Of a DNA stretch of 64,000 bases, positions 52,862 to 62,025 are shown one piece after another. Made by a program: the position numbers and the translations under genes. The notes beneath the pieces are model-generated. The model was not told where the DNA came from. It did no database searches and saw only the letters and a list, made by a program, of their open reading frames with translations. How positions within the stretch are numbered: the first letter of the stretch is position 1; each line of letters starts with the position of its first letter. Origin of the DNA: Dyadobacter alkalitolerans DSM 23607 (GTDB taxonomy: Bacteria; Bacteroidota; Bacteroidia; Cytophagales; Spirosomataceae). The DNA is taken from the NCBI RefSeq assembly GCF_000428845.1, contig NZ_AUAS01000012.1, forward strand, positions 62,001-126,000, written 5' to 3'.

Positions 52862-55800
52862 TCACTTCAACCACTCCTTTAAAAGCCCTTCATATGCATC
52901 CAGGAATTTTTGATAAGCTTTTTCCAGCTTCGGAAGCGCCTCGCCGAGCGTGCTCGTATCATCCGATTTCAACCGCCATTCCGCGTCGCGCGCTATTTCT
53001 GCAACCTGTGCCACGCCCACAGTTCCACCGCTTCCCTTTAATGTATGCAAATTGCTTTTCACCGTTTTAATGTCCCCTTTAGCATATGCCTCCAAAGCAC
53101 CCGCAACCAGCTCATTAGATTCTGTAACAAAATCTTCAAACACAGACCATACCAGATCAGGGCCGCCAATGCCGTTCAGCTGATCGATAATTTCCTTGTC
53201 CAAAACCGGCAACACCACTTCCTGGGCAATTTCGCGCTGTTTTGATTCCAGCTTGCGGCTTTCCACATTACCCAGCAAGTCTTTCACTTTAAGGATCAAT
53301 GTTTGTGCGCGGATAGGTTTGGCAATGTAATCGTCCATGCCCTGGCTCATAAACCGGTCACGGTCCTCCTTCATGGAGTAGGCCGTCATGGCCACAATCG
53401 GCGGCATAGTGTCCCGGAAACGTTTTTTCAACTCCTGGGAAGTCTCCACGCCATCCATATCAGGCATTTGGATATCCATGAATATAATGTCGTAACTCAC
53501 ATCCGAAACTTTTCTTTTCGCTTCAACCATTTCAATCGCCTTAAACCCGCTCTCTGCCAGATCCACGTAGCACCCCGATTTTTTCAGGATTTCGTTCGCT
53601 ACTTTCCGGTTTACCGCATTATCGTCCACCAGCAGAATGGTGGGATGATAGTCTGTGAAAACATTCTCAATCGGCGTTTCCTCCATTTGCACAATGGTGC
53701 TGGCTTGCGCGATGGAAGTTTCTTTTGTTTCAAATGTAAACCAGAATGTGCTGCCCTCTCCCACGGTCGATTCCACACCAATTTCACCGTGCATCAACTC
53801 GCACAGCTGCTTGGAAATGGCCAATCCAAGACCTGTTCCGCCAAAAGATTTACGGGAAGAATTATCGAGCTGCGTAAATGAGGTGAACAGGATCTGCCGG
53901 TCCATCGGACTGATCCCTATGCCCGAATCCTGAACCTCAACTTTTATTTTATGAAACAATCCGTCCTTCTTAACTAATGTCAGGAACACGGTAACTGCCC
54001 CGTGTTCGGTGAACTTCAATGCATTGGAGGTCAGGTTCGACAAGATTTGCAACAACCTGGTTTGGTCCGCAATGATGAACTTCGGAATGTCAGGTGCAAT
54101 CTGATAGGTGAGCGTATTCCCCTTGCTTTTGGCGGTCTGTCCGAAAAGTGATACGAGTTTGAGCAACAGTTCTTCCGTCGCAATCGGCGCCTCGTGCAGT
54201 TCCATCTTTCCGGCTTCGATTTTGGAAAGATCCAGAATGTCGTTCAGAATGTTCAGTAATGTTTCCGACGAGCGCTTGATTGTCAGCACATAATCCTTTT
54301 GCTCCACATTCAGCGGCGTCTCGCCCAGCAAGTCGATCATTCCGATCACACCATTCATCGGCGTCCGGATTTCGTGGCTCATATTGGCCAAAAATCCTTC
54401 CTTCACCTTTAATGATCGTTCTGCATGCTCTTTTGCTTTCAGTAATTCCTGCTCATTGCGCTTCAATTCGGTAATGTCACGCGCCAGCACAGCAATTTCG
54501 GTTGGCTTGCCTTTGTCGTTGGTGAACATCAGCATGTTGATCATAAACTGCCTTTCGGTGCCGTCTTTGCGGTAAAGCGAGATCTCGAAGTTACGCAGGC
54601 TCTTGCTCCGCCTCAACCGAATCAATGCAGAGTGTATCCGTTTTTTATCGGGGAAAAATTCAATGATTTTGTGCCCGATCACTTCGCCCGGCAGGTAACC
54701 AAGCCTTTTCAACACAGATTGGCTAATCATGGTAATCTCACCCAGGCGGTTAATGCGGCAATAAATGTCTTGCAGGTTTTCAAATATTCCCCGGAAAAGC
54801 TCTTCACTATGCCTTAACGACAGTTCAGCCTCCTTACGCCGCGTAATGTCGCGCGCAATGCCCGAAACCTCCTCAATAACACCATCCGCATAATGAATAG
54901 GGTTAAGGTAAAATTCGAGCCACATTTCGCCGTCGCCTTTCCGGTCTATTTTAAATTCAAAATATTGCGGCTCGCCTTTTAAAGCCTGCCTGTATTTTGT
55001 TTCGAGCGTCCTGCGATTGCTGTTACCCACCATTCGCCAGCCGAATTTCTCCGCGCTGGACTGCAATGAAGGCCTTATACCAAGCTGATTCTGAATGAGA
55101 TCCGCGTAATTCCTGTTGAATGAGGTCAGCTGCAAAGATTTGTTAACCGACCAGATCAGGTGAGAACTGCTGTCAAAAATCGCGTTAAGACGCGCCAGAT
55201 ATTTGCTTAGCTCTTCTTCGCTCTGTTTCCGCGCAATCGCCATCGCGACCTGCCCTGAGATAAATTCCAGCAACTCTAAGTCCCTCGCGTCAAACATGTT
55301 AGGGTCATCGTAGGATTTTACACCAATGATCCCTGTAACACGGTCTCCTACGCGTAAGGGCACGCACAGGAGCAATTTTGGCGTTACGCCGTATAAATAA
55401 AGGCTATTGGTTTTAGCCAGTTCTTCTATTTTCTCTCCCGACAAGAAAAGCGGCTTGTTGGACGCAATGGCATATTCCGTAACTCCATTACCCAGTTTCC
55501 TCTTGGTAAACTTTACATTTCCCTGGAAATATTGATCAACATAATAAGGGAAATAAATGTAGCTTTTGCTTGGATCGTAAAGCGCGATAAAGAAGTTTTT
55601 TACGTCAATGATCTTCCCAAGTTCTTCATGAATGCTGTGGTAAAAATCATCCAGATTCTGTGTGTTAACAGTCCAGTTAGCAATGCTATAATACAGGTTC
55701 TGCGCCTTTTCAGCCCTTATTTTTTCAGTATAATCATTTAAAATACAACGGAAAGCAGTTGGTTTACCATTATCAAAACGGCAATTGACGCTTCCTGCCA

Positions 55801-56476
55801 CAAAGACCTTTTTGCCCTCCCTACTAAGGAAAACCGTTTCAAAATTTGGATTGGAATTGCCTTGCTCGATCAGTTTCAGCTGCGCCAATGCCTGCTCTTT
55901 ATGCTGCGGATGCAGAATATCTTCCATCCGCATGGACGCAATTTCGTCGAGCCCGTAACCCAGCACTTCGCGCCAGGCTTTGTTTACGAATATAAATTTC
56001 CCGTCAACCGCAACCAGCTGGATCAGATCACTCGTGTTGTCCACCAAATCCTGCAACTGCGAGTTGGATTTGGCAATGGACGATTCCATTCTGCGGCGGC
56101 GCGTAATGTCATCGCCGACCAATGTCACACATTCCACCTCGTCGTGCTCGCTGTGCATGAGCACGCTATTGATTGAAAACGTCCTTAATGTTCCTTTTTG
56201 AGCTAAAAAGGGCACTTCTCTTTGTTCCAACTTCCGCTTTCCCTGAATGCCTTCTTCCAGCATCTGCCGGATTTCATCTTCTTCTTCCTTGGGAATGAGT
56301 CTGTCAAAAATACTGTGTCCCACCAGCTCCGACTCCTGCCAACCTGTTTTCATCAAAGCGTGCGCACTGATATTCCGGATGATAAAGTCCGGGGAAAAGG
56401 TAATTCCAATCAGTTTGAGATGCTGAAGTGTAGCGTGTATAGTCTGCCAATCGGTTTGGGACAAGATCATTTCCAT
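52862..56476 (-). CDS. Hybrid sensor histidine kinase (PAS-PAS-GAF-PAS-PAS-HisKA-HATPase-REC-HPt)
   Basis: A 1204-residue cytoplasmic hybrid kinase without a membrane segment. In order: two PAS domains (about 10-260; NTSDLIQLVAVDGKFIFVNK), a GAF domain (about 275-420; CVPLRVGDRVTGIIG), two more PAS domains (about 430-680; EELFRGIFENLQDIYCRINR), HisKA with H701 in NMSHEIRTPMNG, HATPase with NLTSNALKFTEHG, DSGIGISP and GGTGLGLAIS, a REC domain with phospho-acceptor D1001 in FMDIQMPDMDG and a C-terminal HPt domain with H1144 in NLHTLKGSGGTVG. It holds a full internal phosphorelay; the final response regulator is not nearby. Sensing may be of redox or small ligands through PAS/GAF. Confidence 0.92.
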   Translation of the reverse strand: MEMILSQTDWQTIHATLQHLKLIGITFSPDFIIRNISAHALMKTGWQESELVGHSIFDRLIPKEEEDEIRQMLEEGIQGKRKLEQREVPFLAQKGTLRTFSINSVLMHSEHDEVECVTLVGDDITRRRRMESSIAKSNSQLQDLVDNTSDLIQLVAVDGKFIFVNKAWREVLGYGLDEIASMRMEDILHPQHKEQALAQLKLIEQGNSNPNFETVFLSREGKKVFVAGSVNCRFDNGKPTAFRCILNDYTEKIRAEKAQNLYYSIANWTVNTQNLDDFYHSIHEELGKIIDVKNFFIALYDPSKSYIYFPYYVDQYFQGNVKFTKRKLGNGVTEYAIASNKPLFLSGEKIEELAKTNSLYLYGVTPKLLLCVPLRVGDRVTGIIGVKSYDDPNMFDARDLELLEFISGQVAMAIARKQSEEELSKYLARLNAIFDSSSHLIWSVNKSLQLTSFNRNYADLIQNQLGIRPSLQSSAEKFGWRMVGNSNRRTLETKYRQALKGEPQYFEFKIDRKGDGEMWLEFYLNPIHYADGVIEEVSGIARDITRRKEAELSLRHSEELFRGIFENLQDIYCRINRLGEITMISQSVLKRLGYLPGEVIGHKIIEFFPDKKRIHSALIRLRRSKSLRNFEISLYRKDGTERQFMINMLMFTNDKGKPTEIAVLARDITELKRNEQELLKAKEHAERSLKVKEGFLANMSHEIRTPMNGVIGMIDLLGETPLNVEQKDYVLTIKRSSETLLNILNDILDLSKIEAGKMELHEAPIATEELLLKLVSLFGQTAKSKGNTLTYQIAPDIPKFIIADQTRLLQILSNLTSNALKFTEHGAVTVFLTLVKKDGLFHKIKVEVQDSGIGISPMDRQILFTSFTQLDNSSRKSFGGTGLGLAISKQLCELMHGEIGVESTVGEGSTFWFTFETKETSIAQASTIVQMEETPIENVFTDYHPTILLVDDNAVNRKVANEILKKSGCYVDLAESGFKAIEMVEAKRKVSDVSYDIIFMDIQMPDMDGVETSQELKKRFRDTMPPIVAMTAYSMKEDRDRFMSQGMDDYIAKPIRAQTLILKVKDLLGNVESRKLESKQREIAQEVVLPVLDKEIIDQLNGIGGPDLVWSVFEDFVTESNELVAGALEAYAKGDIKTVKSNLHTLKGSGGTVGVAQVAEIARDAEWRLKSDDTSTLGEALPKLEKAYQKFLDAYEGLLKEWLK

Positions 56477-56545
56477 ATTATCTCGATAATCGCACTTTTA
56501 AGATTCCTTCCTATTCTTTATTCAATAAATCTACGAATTAAGCCG

Positions 56546-56553
56546 TAATTTTG
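56546..56553 (+). promoter_or_regulatory. Candidate -7 box just before rsmA
   Basis: TAATTTTG matches TAnnTTTG but lies only four bases before the GTG start, so either the message is leaderless or the box is not used. No suitable -33 TTG. Confidence 0.3.
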
Positions 56554-56557
56554 GTTC

Positions 56558-57364
56558 GTGAAAACAAATTATAAAAAGCGCGACGATTCCAAAGTAAGGG
56601 CCAAAAAGCATTTGGGCCAGCACTTTCTGAAAGACTTAAATATTGCTCAGCGGATCGTTGACGGACTCTCCGGACATAACGGTTACAGCACGGTTTTAGA
56701 GATCGGCCCGGGGATGGGCATTCTCACCCAGTTTCTGATCACGGAAGATGCATTCAGCACACATGTGATTGAAATCGACACCGAATCGGTTGCCTATCTG
56801 AAGAAACATTACGAAGACCTCACGCCCAGGATCATTGAAGGCGACTTTCTGAAATTCAATCCGGCCGATTACTTTTCAGGGCCTTTCGCCATCATTGGCA
56901 ACTTTCCTTACAACATTTCCTCTCAGATTTTTTTCCGTGCATTACAAATCCGCGATCAGATCCCCGAGATCGTTTGTATGCTCCAAAAAGAAGTGGCTAT
57001 ACGCATTGCTTCGCCTCCGGGAAATAAGGATTATGGTATATTAAGCGTTTTATTGCAGGCATTTTATGATATAGATTACCTGGTTTCCGTGCCTCCGGGT
57101 GCATTTGATCCGCCTCCCAAAGTGCAGTCCGGCGTAATCCGGTTGCGAAGGAATGCGGTCGCAGCATTGGATTGTGATGAAAAAATGTTTTTCAGAGTTG
57201 TGAAAACGGCTTTTAATCAAAGAAGAAAAACACTTCGCAATGCATTGAAACCTATCGGTGAATTTCCTGAAAATCCGCTGCTGACCAAACGGGCGGAGCA
57301 GTTGAGCGTGGCGCAGTTCGTGGAGCTAACCAGACTTGCCCAGGATTTGCAGCCGCAAATCTGA
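56558..57364 (+). CDS. rsmA: 16S rRNA dimethyladenosine transferase RsmA (KsgA)
   Basis: A 268-residue methyltransferase that dimethylates two adenosines (A1518/A1519) near the 3' end of 16S rRNA during small-subunit assembly. [19 protein letters not shown], the SAM-binding [15 protein letters not shown] and [12 protein letters not shown] with the catalytic motif are intact; [14 protein letters not shown] near the C-terminus is also a family mark. GTG start fits the family N-terminus. It precedes mgtE by 67 bases. Confidence 0.96.
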   Translation: MKTNYKKRDDSKVRAKKHLGQHFLKDLNIAQRIVDGLSGHNGYSTVLEIGPGMGILTQFLITEDAFSTHVIEIDTESVAYLKKHYEDLTPRIIEGDFLKFNPADYFSGPFAIIGNFPYNISSQIFFRALQIRDQIPEIVCMLQKEVAIRIASPPGNKDYGILSVLLQAFYDIDYLVSVPPGAFDPPPKVQSGVIRLRRNAVAALDCDEKMFFRVVKTAFNQRRKTLRNALKPIGEFPENPLLTKRAEQLSVAQFVELTRLAQDLQPQI

Positions 57365-57431
57365 AAGTGCCTTTTAATAGTATATAATGTAGCTAGGAGC
57401 CATTCTGCTAATGCTAGAAGCTAAGTGACCA

Positions 57432-58784
57432 ATGACGTTTGAATTAACCAAGGATTACGTAGAGCACATTCAGGAACTGATTGAAAAAAAGGATTCTGCA
57501 TCCATCAGAACGGAAACGGAGAGCCTTTTTCCTGCAGATATCACCGGTCTTTTGTCAGAGCTGGAAACAGAAAGTGCCAAATTCCTGATCACGCAGCTCA
57601 ATGTGGAACGCGGGGCGGAGATCCTGGCGGATATGGATCCCAATGAACGCCGTGAGTTTTTGAAAGCATTCACTTCAGAGGAAATTTCTCATTTCGTCAA
57701 CCTTTTCGATTCTGATGATGCGGTGGATTTGCTGAACGAGCAGCCTATCCGTGTTCGCGAAGAAGTGATTGCCTTGCTGGAAGACCGTGAACAAGCGCGT
57801 TTTATCCTCGATCTGCTGCATTACGACGAAGATGTGGCTGGTGGATTGATGCAGAAAGAGTTGGTAAAAGCAAATGTCAATTGGAATGTAAATCAATGTA
57901 TTGAAGAGCTCCGTAAGCAGGCAGAGGATGTTGGGAAAGTGTATGCGGTTTACGTTGTGGATGATTTTGGCAAATTGCTTGGTCTTCTTTCACTGAAAAA
58001 AATCGTCCTGGCACATAAAAATACGCGCATTGAAAGTCTGTATGACAAAGATGTGATTTTCGTGGAAACATACCGCCCGGCCGAAGAAGTAGCGGAGCTC
58101 ATGCAGCGTTACGACCTTGACGCACTGCCTGTTGTGAATGTGCAGGGAAAACTTTTGGGCCGGATCACCATTGATGACGTGATCGACGTGATCACAGAGC
58201 AAGCCAGCTCGGACACATTGGCCATGGCGGGTATAACGGGTGATGTGGAAGAGGACGATACGATCTGGCAGCAGACCAAAGCGCGTTTGCCGTGGCTTCT
58301 GGTGGGCATGATGGGCGGGATTCTGGCAGCGAAGTTTATCAGTTTTTTTGAAGGAGATTTGAAAATTATCCCTGCTATGGCCGCATTCATTCCTATTATT
58401 GGATCAACCGGCGGGAATGTGGGCATTCAAACCTCTTCTATTATTCTTCAAAGTCTGGCTGATAAAACTGGTCTGGACACAACGGTTGGGCAGCGATTGA
58501 TCAGAATGTTTGCCGTTGCATTTATCAATGGCATTATCATCAGCACCATTGTTTTCGGCTTTAATCTTTTGATTGGCAACGATGTACAATTGGCGTTAGT
58601 CGTTTCCGCAGCGTTAATGTCCGTCGTTTTTCTCGCCTCGTTTATGGGAACCATGACACCGATTTTACTTGAAAAAATAGGCATTAACCCCGCAGTAGCA
58701 TCCGGCCCCTTCATCACCACAGCCAACGACCTTATCGGCTACGGCGTATACTTCGGGCTGGCACATTTGCTGCTGAATCTTTAA
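57432..58784 (+). CDS. mgtE: Magnesium transporter MgtE
   Basis: A 450-residue MgtE-type Mg2+ channel/transporter: N-domain superhelix (about 1-130), two CBS domains (about 135-255; [23 protein letters not shown] given as [14 protein letters not shown] and DDVIDVI) and five membrane helices in the C-terminal third ([23 protein letters not shown] contains the signature [12 protein letters not shown]). The gated pore region near the end ([18 protein letters not shown]) is intact. The last four bases overlap the stop of the convergent sdaA-like gene. Confidence 0.95.
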   Translation: MTFELTKDYVEHIQELIEKKDSASIRTETESLFPADITGLLSELETESAKFLITQLNVERGAEILADMDPNERREFLKAFTSEEISHFVNLFDSDDAVDLLNEQPIRVREEVIALLEDREQARFILDLLHYDEDVAGGLMQKELVKANVNWNVNQCIEELRKQAEDVGKVYAVYVVDDFGKLLGLLSLKKIVLAHKNTRIESLYDKDVIFVETYRPAEEVAELMQRYDLDALPVVNVQGKLLGRITIDDVIDVITEQASSDTLAMAGITGDVEEDDTIWQQTKARLPWLLVGMMGGILAAKFISFFEGDLKIIPAMAAFIPIIGSTGGNVGIQTSSIILQSLADKTGLDTTVGQRLIRMFAVAFINGIIISTIVFGFNLLIGNDVQLALVVSAALMSVVFLASFMGTMTPILLEKIGINPAVASGPFITTANDLIGYGVYFGLAHLLLNL

Positions 58785-60208
58785 CATTCACTCAAACTAA
58801 TCGGGATATTTACCGCTAACCCGCCTTCCGAAGTCTCCTTATAGCGATTGTTCATATCCAGGGCCGTCTCCCACATGGTATGCACCACATTGTCCAGCGA
58901 AACCTTTGCATTATCCGGGTTACTTTGCAGTGCCAGCTGACAAGCAGTAATCGCCTTGATCGCTCCCATTGTATTCCGCTCGATGCAGGGAATCTGCACC
59001 AAACCTCCCACAGGATCGCAAGTAAGACCCAAATGATGTTCCATCGCAATTTCAGCAGCCATCAGACATTGTTCAACCGTGCCACCGGAAACCTGCGCCA
59101 ATCCAGCAGCAGCCATAGCCGAAGACACGCCTATTTCGGCCTGACAACCGCCCATAGCAGCCGAAAGTGTAGCTCCTTTTTTAAAAATACTCCCGATCTC
59201 ACCGGCTGTCAGCAAAAACCGAAACACATCTTCATCCGTCCCTCCGCAAAAAGTAAGATGATACTGAATCACTGCCGGAATCACTCCTGCCGACCCGTTT
59301 GTTGGCGCAGTAACCACCCTGCTATATGACGCATTTTCTTCATTAACTGCTAAGGCAAAGCAACTTACCCAATCCAATGTATAACTAAACCCAGCACCGC
59401 TGCGGCGGATCGCGTCCATCCAGTCGTCACAGCCAGCACAGACAAAGTCTTTCAATAGCTTCTCGTTTAATGCTGCCGCCCGCCGCTGCACATTCAAACC
59501 ACCCGGCAAAACACCGTTCGTCTGGCAACCATGGAAAATGCTTTGCTGCATCACGTGCCAGATATTCATTAAATCGCTTCTGACCAGCTTTTCGTCTTTC
59601 CAAACTTTCTCATTTTCTAAAACAATCTCCCAAATAGGCTTTTGTGAAGCATAATGCCATTTAAGCAAGTCCGCAGCCTGGTCTATTGGGAAAGGAAGAT
59701 CTACGCATGGCTTCACCTCGTCCCCAGCCTTGCCTTCCTGAATCACGAAACCGCCGCCTACCGAGTAATATGATTCTTCAATCAAGCCTTTGGATTCGCA
59801 GTTTGCGATGAACGTAAGGCCGTTTGGATGAAATGGAAGTGTTTCGTTTTTATGGAAGATAATGTTCTCCTTTGGAGAGAAAACCACCTGTAAGTCACCG
59901 GGGAGCACGATGCGTTCCTTTGTGGCAATTTCAGCCAGGATCTCATCAATATGTTCCGTCTTCACCGTAACCGGATCGTAACCGCTCAGACCCAGGATCA
60001 CCGCAATATCCGTCCCATGCCCCTTACCTGTTTTTGCCAGTGAACCATAAAGATGGATATCGACCGCCCGCACCTCATCCAACCCATCCTTCGCCTGAAC
60101 CACCTGCAAAAACTGCTGAGCCGCCCGCCATGGCCCAATCGTATGCGAACTGGAAGGCCCAATCCCAATCTTAAAAATATCAAAAACGGATATGCGTTCT
60201 TCTTTCAT
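58781..60208 (-). CDS. sdaA: L-serine ammonia-lyase (iron-sulfur type), single chain
   Basis: A 475-residue L-serine dehydratase that forms pyruvate and ammonia with a [4Fe-4S] cluster. The N-terminal beta domain starts with [18 protein letters not shown], and the C-terminal alpha domain has [35 protein letters not shown] and [13 protein letters not shown], which include the cluster Cys residues. Both domains are fused in one polypeptide, the usual form in Bacteroidota. Convergent with mgtE with a four-base overlap; the start is 31 bases after a small ORF on the same strand. Confidence 0.95.
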   Translation of the reverse strand: MKEERISVFDIFKIGIGPSSSHTIGPWRAAQQFLQVVQAKDGLDEVRAVDIHLYGSLAKTGKGHGTDIAVILGLSGYDPVTVKTEHIDEILAEIATKERIVLPGDLQVVFSPKENIIFHKNETLPFHPNGLTFIANCESKGLIEESYYSVGGGFVIQEGKAGDEVKPCVDLPFPIDQAADLLKWHYASQKPIWEIVLENEKVWKDEKLVRSDLMNIWHVMQQSIFHGCQTNGVLPGGLNVQRRAAALNEKLLKDFVCAGCDDWMDAIRRSGAGFSYTLDWVSCFALAVNEENASYSRVVTAPTNGSAGVIPAVIQYHLTFCGGTDEDVFRFLLTAGEIGSIFKKGATLSAAMGGCQAEIGVSSAMAAAGLAQVSGGTVEQCLMAAEIAMEHHLGLTCDPVGGLVQIPCIERNTMGAIKAITACQLALQSNPDNAKVSLDNVVHTMWETALDMNNRYKETSEGGLAVNIPISLSEC

Positions 60209-60239
60209 TTGGAAGTATGGCTCTCGATCTCAAAAGAGA

Positions 60240-60425
60240 TCATGTGGAAGAAGAATTCAAAAGCTTGCCTTTTCGTACTGGAAGGCTGGTCTTAGACAAT
60301 GTAGCTTTTGCAATTGCGGTTTTGGCAGGAAACAAGTCTTTGTCTTCCAACCTGTCGAGACTGGCGTCATAGGAACCTTCTGCATTGCTTTCAGAGACCG
60401 ATCCGACTTTCATAGCTGATTTCAT
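60240..60425 (-). CDS. Small protein downstream of the DUF6934 gene
   Basis: A 61-residue frame starting MKSAMKVGSVSESNAEGSY and continuing DASLDRLEDKDLFPAKTAIA, with a basic end. It starts 10 bases after the DUF6934 frame, on the same strand, and stops 31 bases before sdaA. In composition it looks like a real coding sequence, and as I recall DUF6934 genes in Bacteroidota are often followed by a short protein; that would make a two-gene module, perhaps of toxin-antitoxin type. No known motif; moderate confidence only. Confidence 0.5.
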   Translation of the reverse strand: MKSAMKVGSVSESNAEGSYDASLDRLEDKDLFPAKTAIAKATLSKTSLPVRKGKLLNSSST

Positions 60426-60435
60426 GTTGGTAAAG

Positions 60436-60875
60436 TTATAACAATTTCAAAATGAGGAATGATTCATAATTTACATTTTTCAGAAACCGCTTCCACTGCT
60501 CTTGCTGGAAGCCATATATTTCAAAATGTAAAGCTAAGTCGTCATAGTGGCTGCTGATTATGATTTGATATAATCTTGTTCTTGATGGTGTGCTGCCTGT
60601 GAGGAAAATTCGCACTTCAGGATTTCTCTTAATGAAGTGCTCCATAATAGCAATAACGGTTGCCAGGACTTTTCCATATCCCCGTTATCTGTAACGACCT
60701 GATCATCTAATGTACCGAACTCCTCAGAATAATCTCCGAAACCCAGGTTGTAAACGTTATTTTCAATAAGCCTGAACTGGACAATTTTCTTAATTCGGCC
60801 ACGCTTTCCAAGGCTAATAAATGAAAATGTATTCTTCTTACTTCCGTATTTAAATACGTAATGCGGATGATTCAT
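60436..60875 (-). pseudogene. DUF6934 family gene broken by a frameshift
   Basis: The first part (ATG at 60875: MNHPHYVFKYGSKKN) has the DUF6934 signature YNLGFGDYSEEFGTLDDQVV and VTDNGDMEK; just past that point the frame runs into an unrelated sequence. The other half (KVLATVIAIMEHFIKRNPEV and GSTPSRTRLYQIIISSHYDDL, split here) is in the adjacent frame. Family members read GDMEKVLATV, and loss of one A in the run at 60670-60673 (plus-strand T) would explain the change. A sequencing error or real pseudogene are both possible. Upstream frame to 60962 exists but has no family match. Confidence 0.78.
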
Positions 60876-60968
60876 GTATTGTGATAATGTGTGTTTCCTT
60901 TCAAAAGAATCGAACAAATAAAAGAAATTCGTTCGTGCTGCAATGTACAATCGTTCATTCAAGTGCGC

Positions 60969-60976
60969 TAACTTTG
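60969..60976 (+). promoter_or_regulatory. Candidate -7 promoter box for dtd
   Basis: TAACTTTG matches TAnnTTTG and lies 25 bases before the dtd start codon. The -33 element is not clear. Confidence 0.45.
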
Positions 60977-61001
60977 CCGCATTCTTAAATACTTAATCCA
61001 A

Positions 61002-61454
61002 ATGATCGCAGTAATTCAGCGTGTGAGCAGTGCTTCTGTTACAATTGAGGGGAAGATTGAAGGGGAGATACAAAAGGGCTTTCTGATTCTTCTGGGCGTT
61101 ACGCACCTGGATAGTCAGGAAGATATCGAGTGGCTGGGAAAGAAGATTGTTGGTTTGCGGGTGTTTGGAGATAGCGATGATAAGATGAATCTTGACCTCA
61201 AATCTGTGGGCGGAGACATTCTGCTTATCAGCCAGTTCACGCTGCATGCAAGCACAAAAAAGGGAAACCGGCCCTCCTTCATCGAAGCAGCCCGCCCCGA
61301 GATAGCAACCCCACTGTACGAAGGAATGATCACCTTCCTGGAAAAAGAATTAGAAAAACCCATCCAACGCGGAATCTTCGGTGCCGATATGAAAGTAGCA
61401 TTGCTCAATGACGGGCCAGTAACCATTATCATAGATTCAAAAAACAGGATTTAA
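61002..61454 (+). CDS. dtd: D-aminoacyl-tRNA deacylase
   Basis: A 150-residue Dtd that hydrolyses mischarged D-amino acids (and glycine) from tRNA. The SQFTLHAS motif and the C-terminal NDGPVTI block that carries the cross-subunit Gly-cisPro active site are intact; the start MIAVIQRVSSASVTI matches the family exactly. Confidence 0.97.
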   Translation: MIAVIQRVSSASVTIEGKIEGEIQKGFLILLGVTHLDSQEDIEWLGKKIVGLRVFGDSDDKMNLDLKSVGGDILLISQFTLHASTKKGNRPSFIEAARPEIATPLYEGMITFLEKELEKPIQRGIFGADMKVALLNDGPVTIIIDSKNRI

Positions 61455-61500
61455 GATAAAAGGCAATCAGCAACCACATCGTCAAAATCAAATACCAGAT

Positions 61501-61600
61501 TACTCAAACATCCACTAATTCAACATCACTCATTTAGTCATTCACCCGTCAACATTCACTCACTCAATCATTCACTTATTCAAAATTCACTCATTAACCC
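61501..61600 (+). promoter_or_regulatory. G-depleted, C-rich leader (possible Rho-utilisation or unstructured 5' region)
   Basis: In these 100 bases between dtd and the MazG-like gene the plus strand has only 2 G but 33 C. The stretch holds several imperfect copies of an ATTCACTCA-like word from about 61523 on (for example CATTCACCC, CATTCACTC, ATTCACTCAT). This is the composition bias of Rho-utilisation sites or of unstructured leaders. It could end dtd transcription or ease translation of the next gene. Confidence 0.4.
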
Positions 61601-61930
61601 ATGACCATCGAAGAAGCCCAAGCCCAAGTTGATAACTGGATTAAAACCTATGGCGTCCGTTATTTTTCTGAATTGACTAATATGGCGATCCTGACGGAAG
61701 AAGTAGGAGAACTGGCCCGCATTATGGCGAGGACATATGGTGATCAGTCATTTAAAAAATCGGATCTAGGCAAAGACCTGGGCGATGAAATGGCGGATGT
61801 GATGTGGGTGCTGATTTGCCTTGCTAATCAAACTGGCATTAACCTGACCGAGGCTTTTGAAAAAAACATGGCGAAGAAAACGGAACGGGATAAGGACCGG
61901 CATAAGAATAATGAGAAGTTAATTGACTAA
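61601..61930 (+). CDS. MazG-like nucleotide pyrophosphohydrolase
   Basis: A 109-residue all-alpha NTP pyrophosphatase of the MazG/NTP-PPase superfamily: the Mg-binding EEVGELARI motif and LGDEMADVMWVL are intact. Such small MazG-like enzymes clean up non-canonical or damaged nucleotides. Not the long MazG; single domain only. It begins with an ATG after an unusual G-poor leader. Confidence 0.88.
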   Translation: MTIEEAQAQVDNWIKTYGVRYFSELTNMAILTEEVGELARIMARTYGDQSFKKSDLGKDLGDEMADVMWVLICLANQTGINLTEAFEKNMAKKTERDKDRHKNNEKLID

Positions 61931-61972
61931 ATATGCTTGTAGTGTTGATTCTAAACTTCTCCTAAAAACAAA

Positions 61973-62000
61973 AAGAGAGCCCGGTTGCCCAGGCTCTCTT
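61973..62000. terminator. Bidirectional intrinsic terminator
   Basis: A 9-bp perfect stem (AAGAGAGCC / GGCTCTCTT) around a ten-base loop, with A-runs before and T after; between the MazG-like gene and the convergent odhB gene. Confidence 0.85.
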
Positions 62001-62025
62001 CATCACTTATACTGCAATGCTTGAA

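Noticed and set aside
60558..60962. A full-length 134-residue gene on the minus strand
   Set aside because: Only its first part matches DUF6934; the end is out of the family frame, and the true C-terminal half is found in the next frame, so I call a frameshifted gene with the ATG at 60875.
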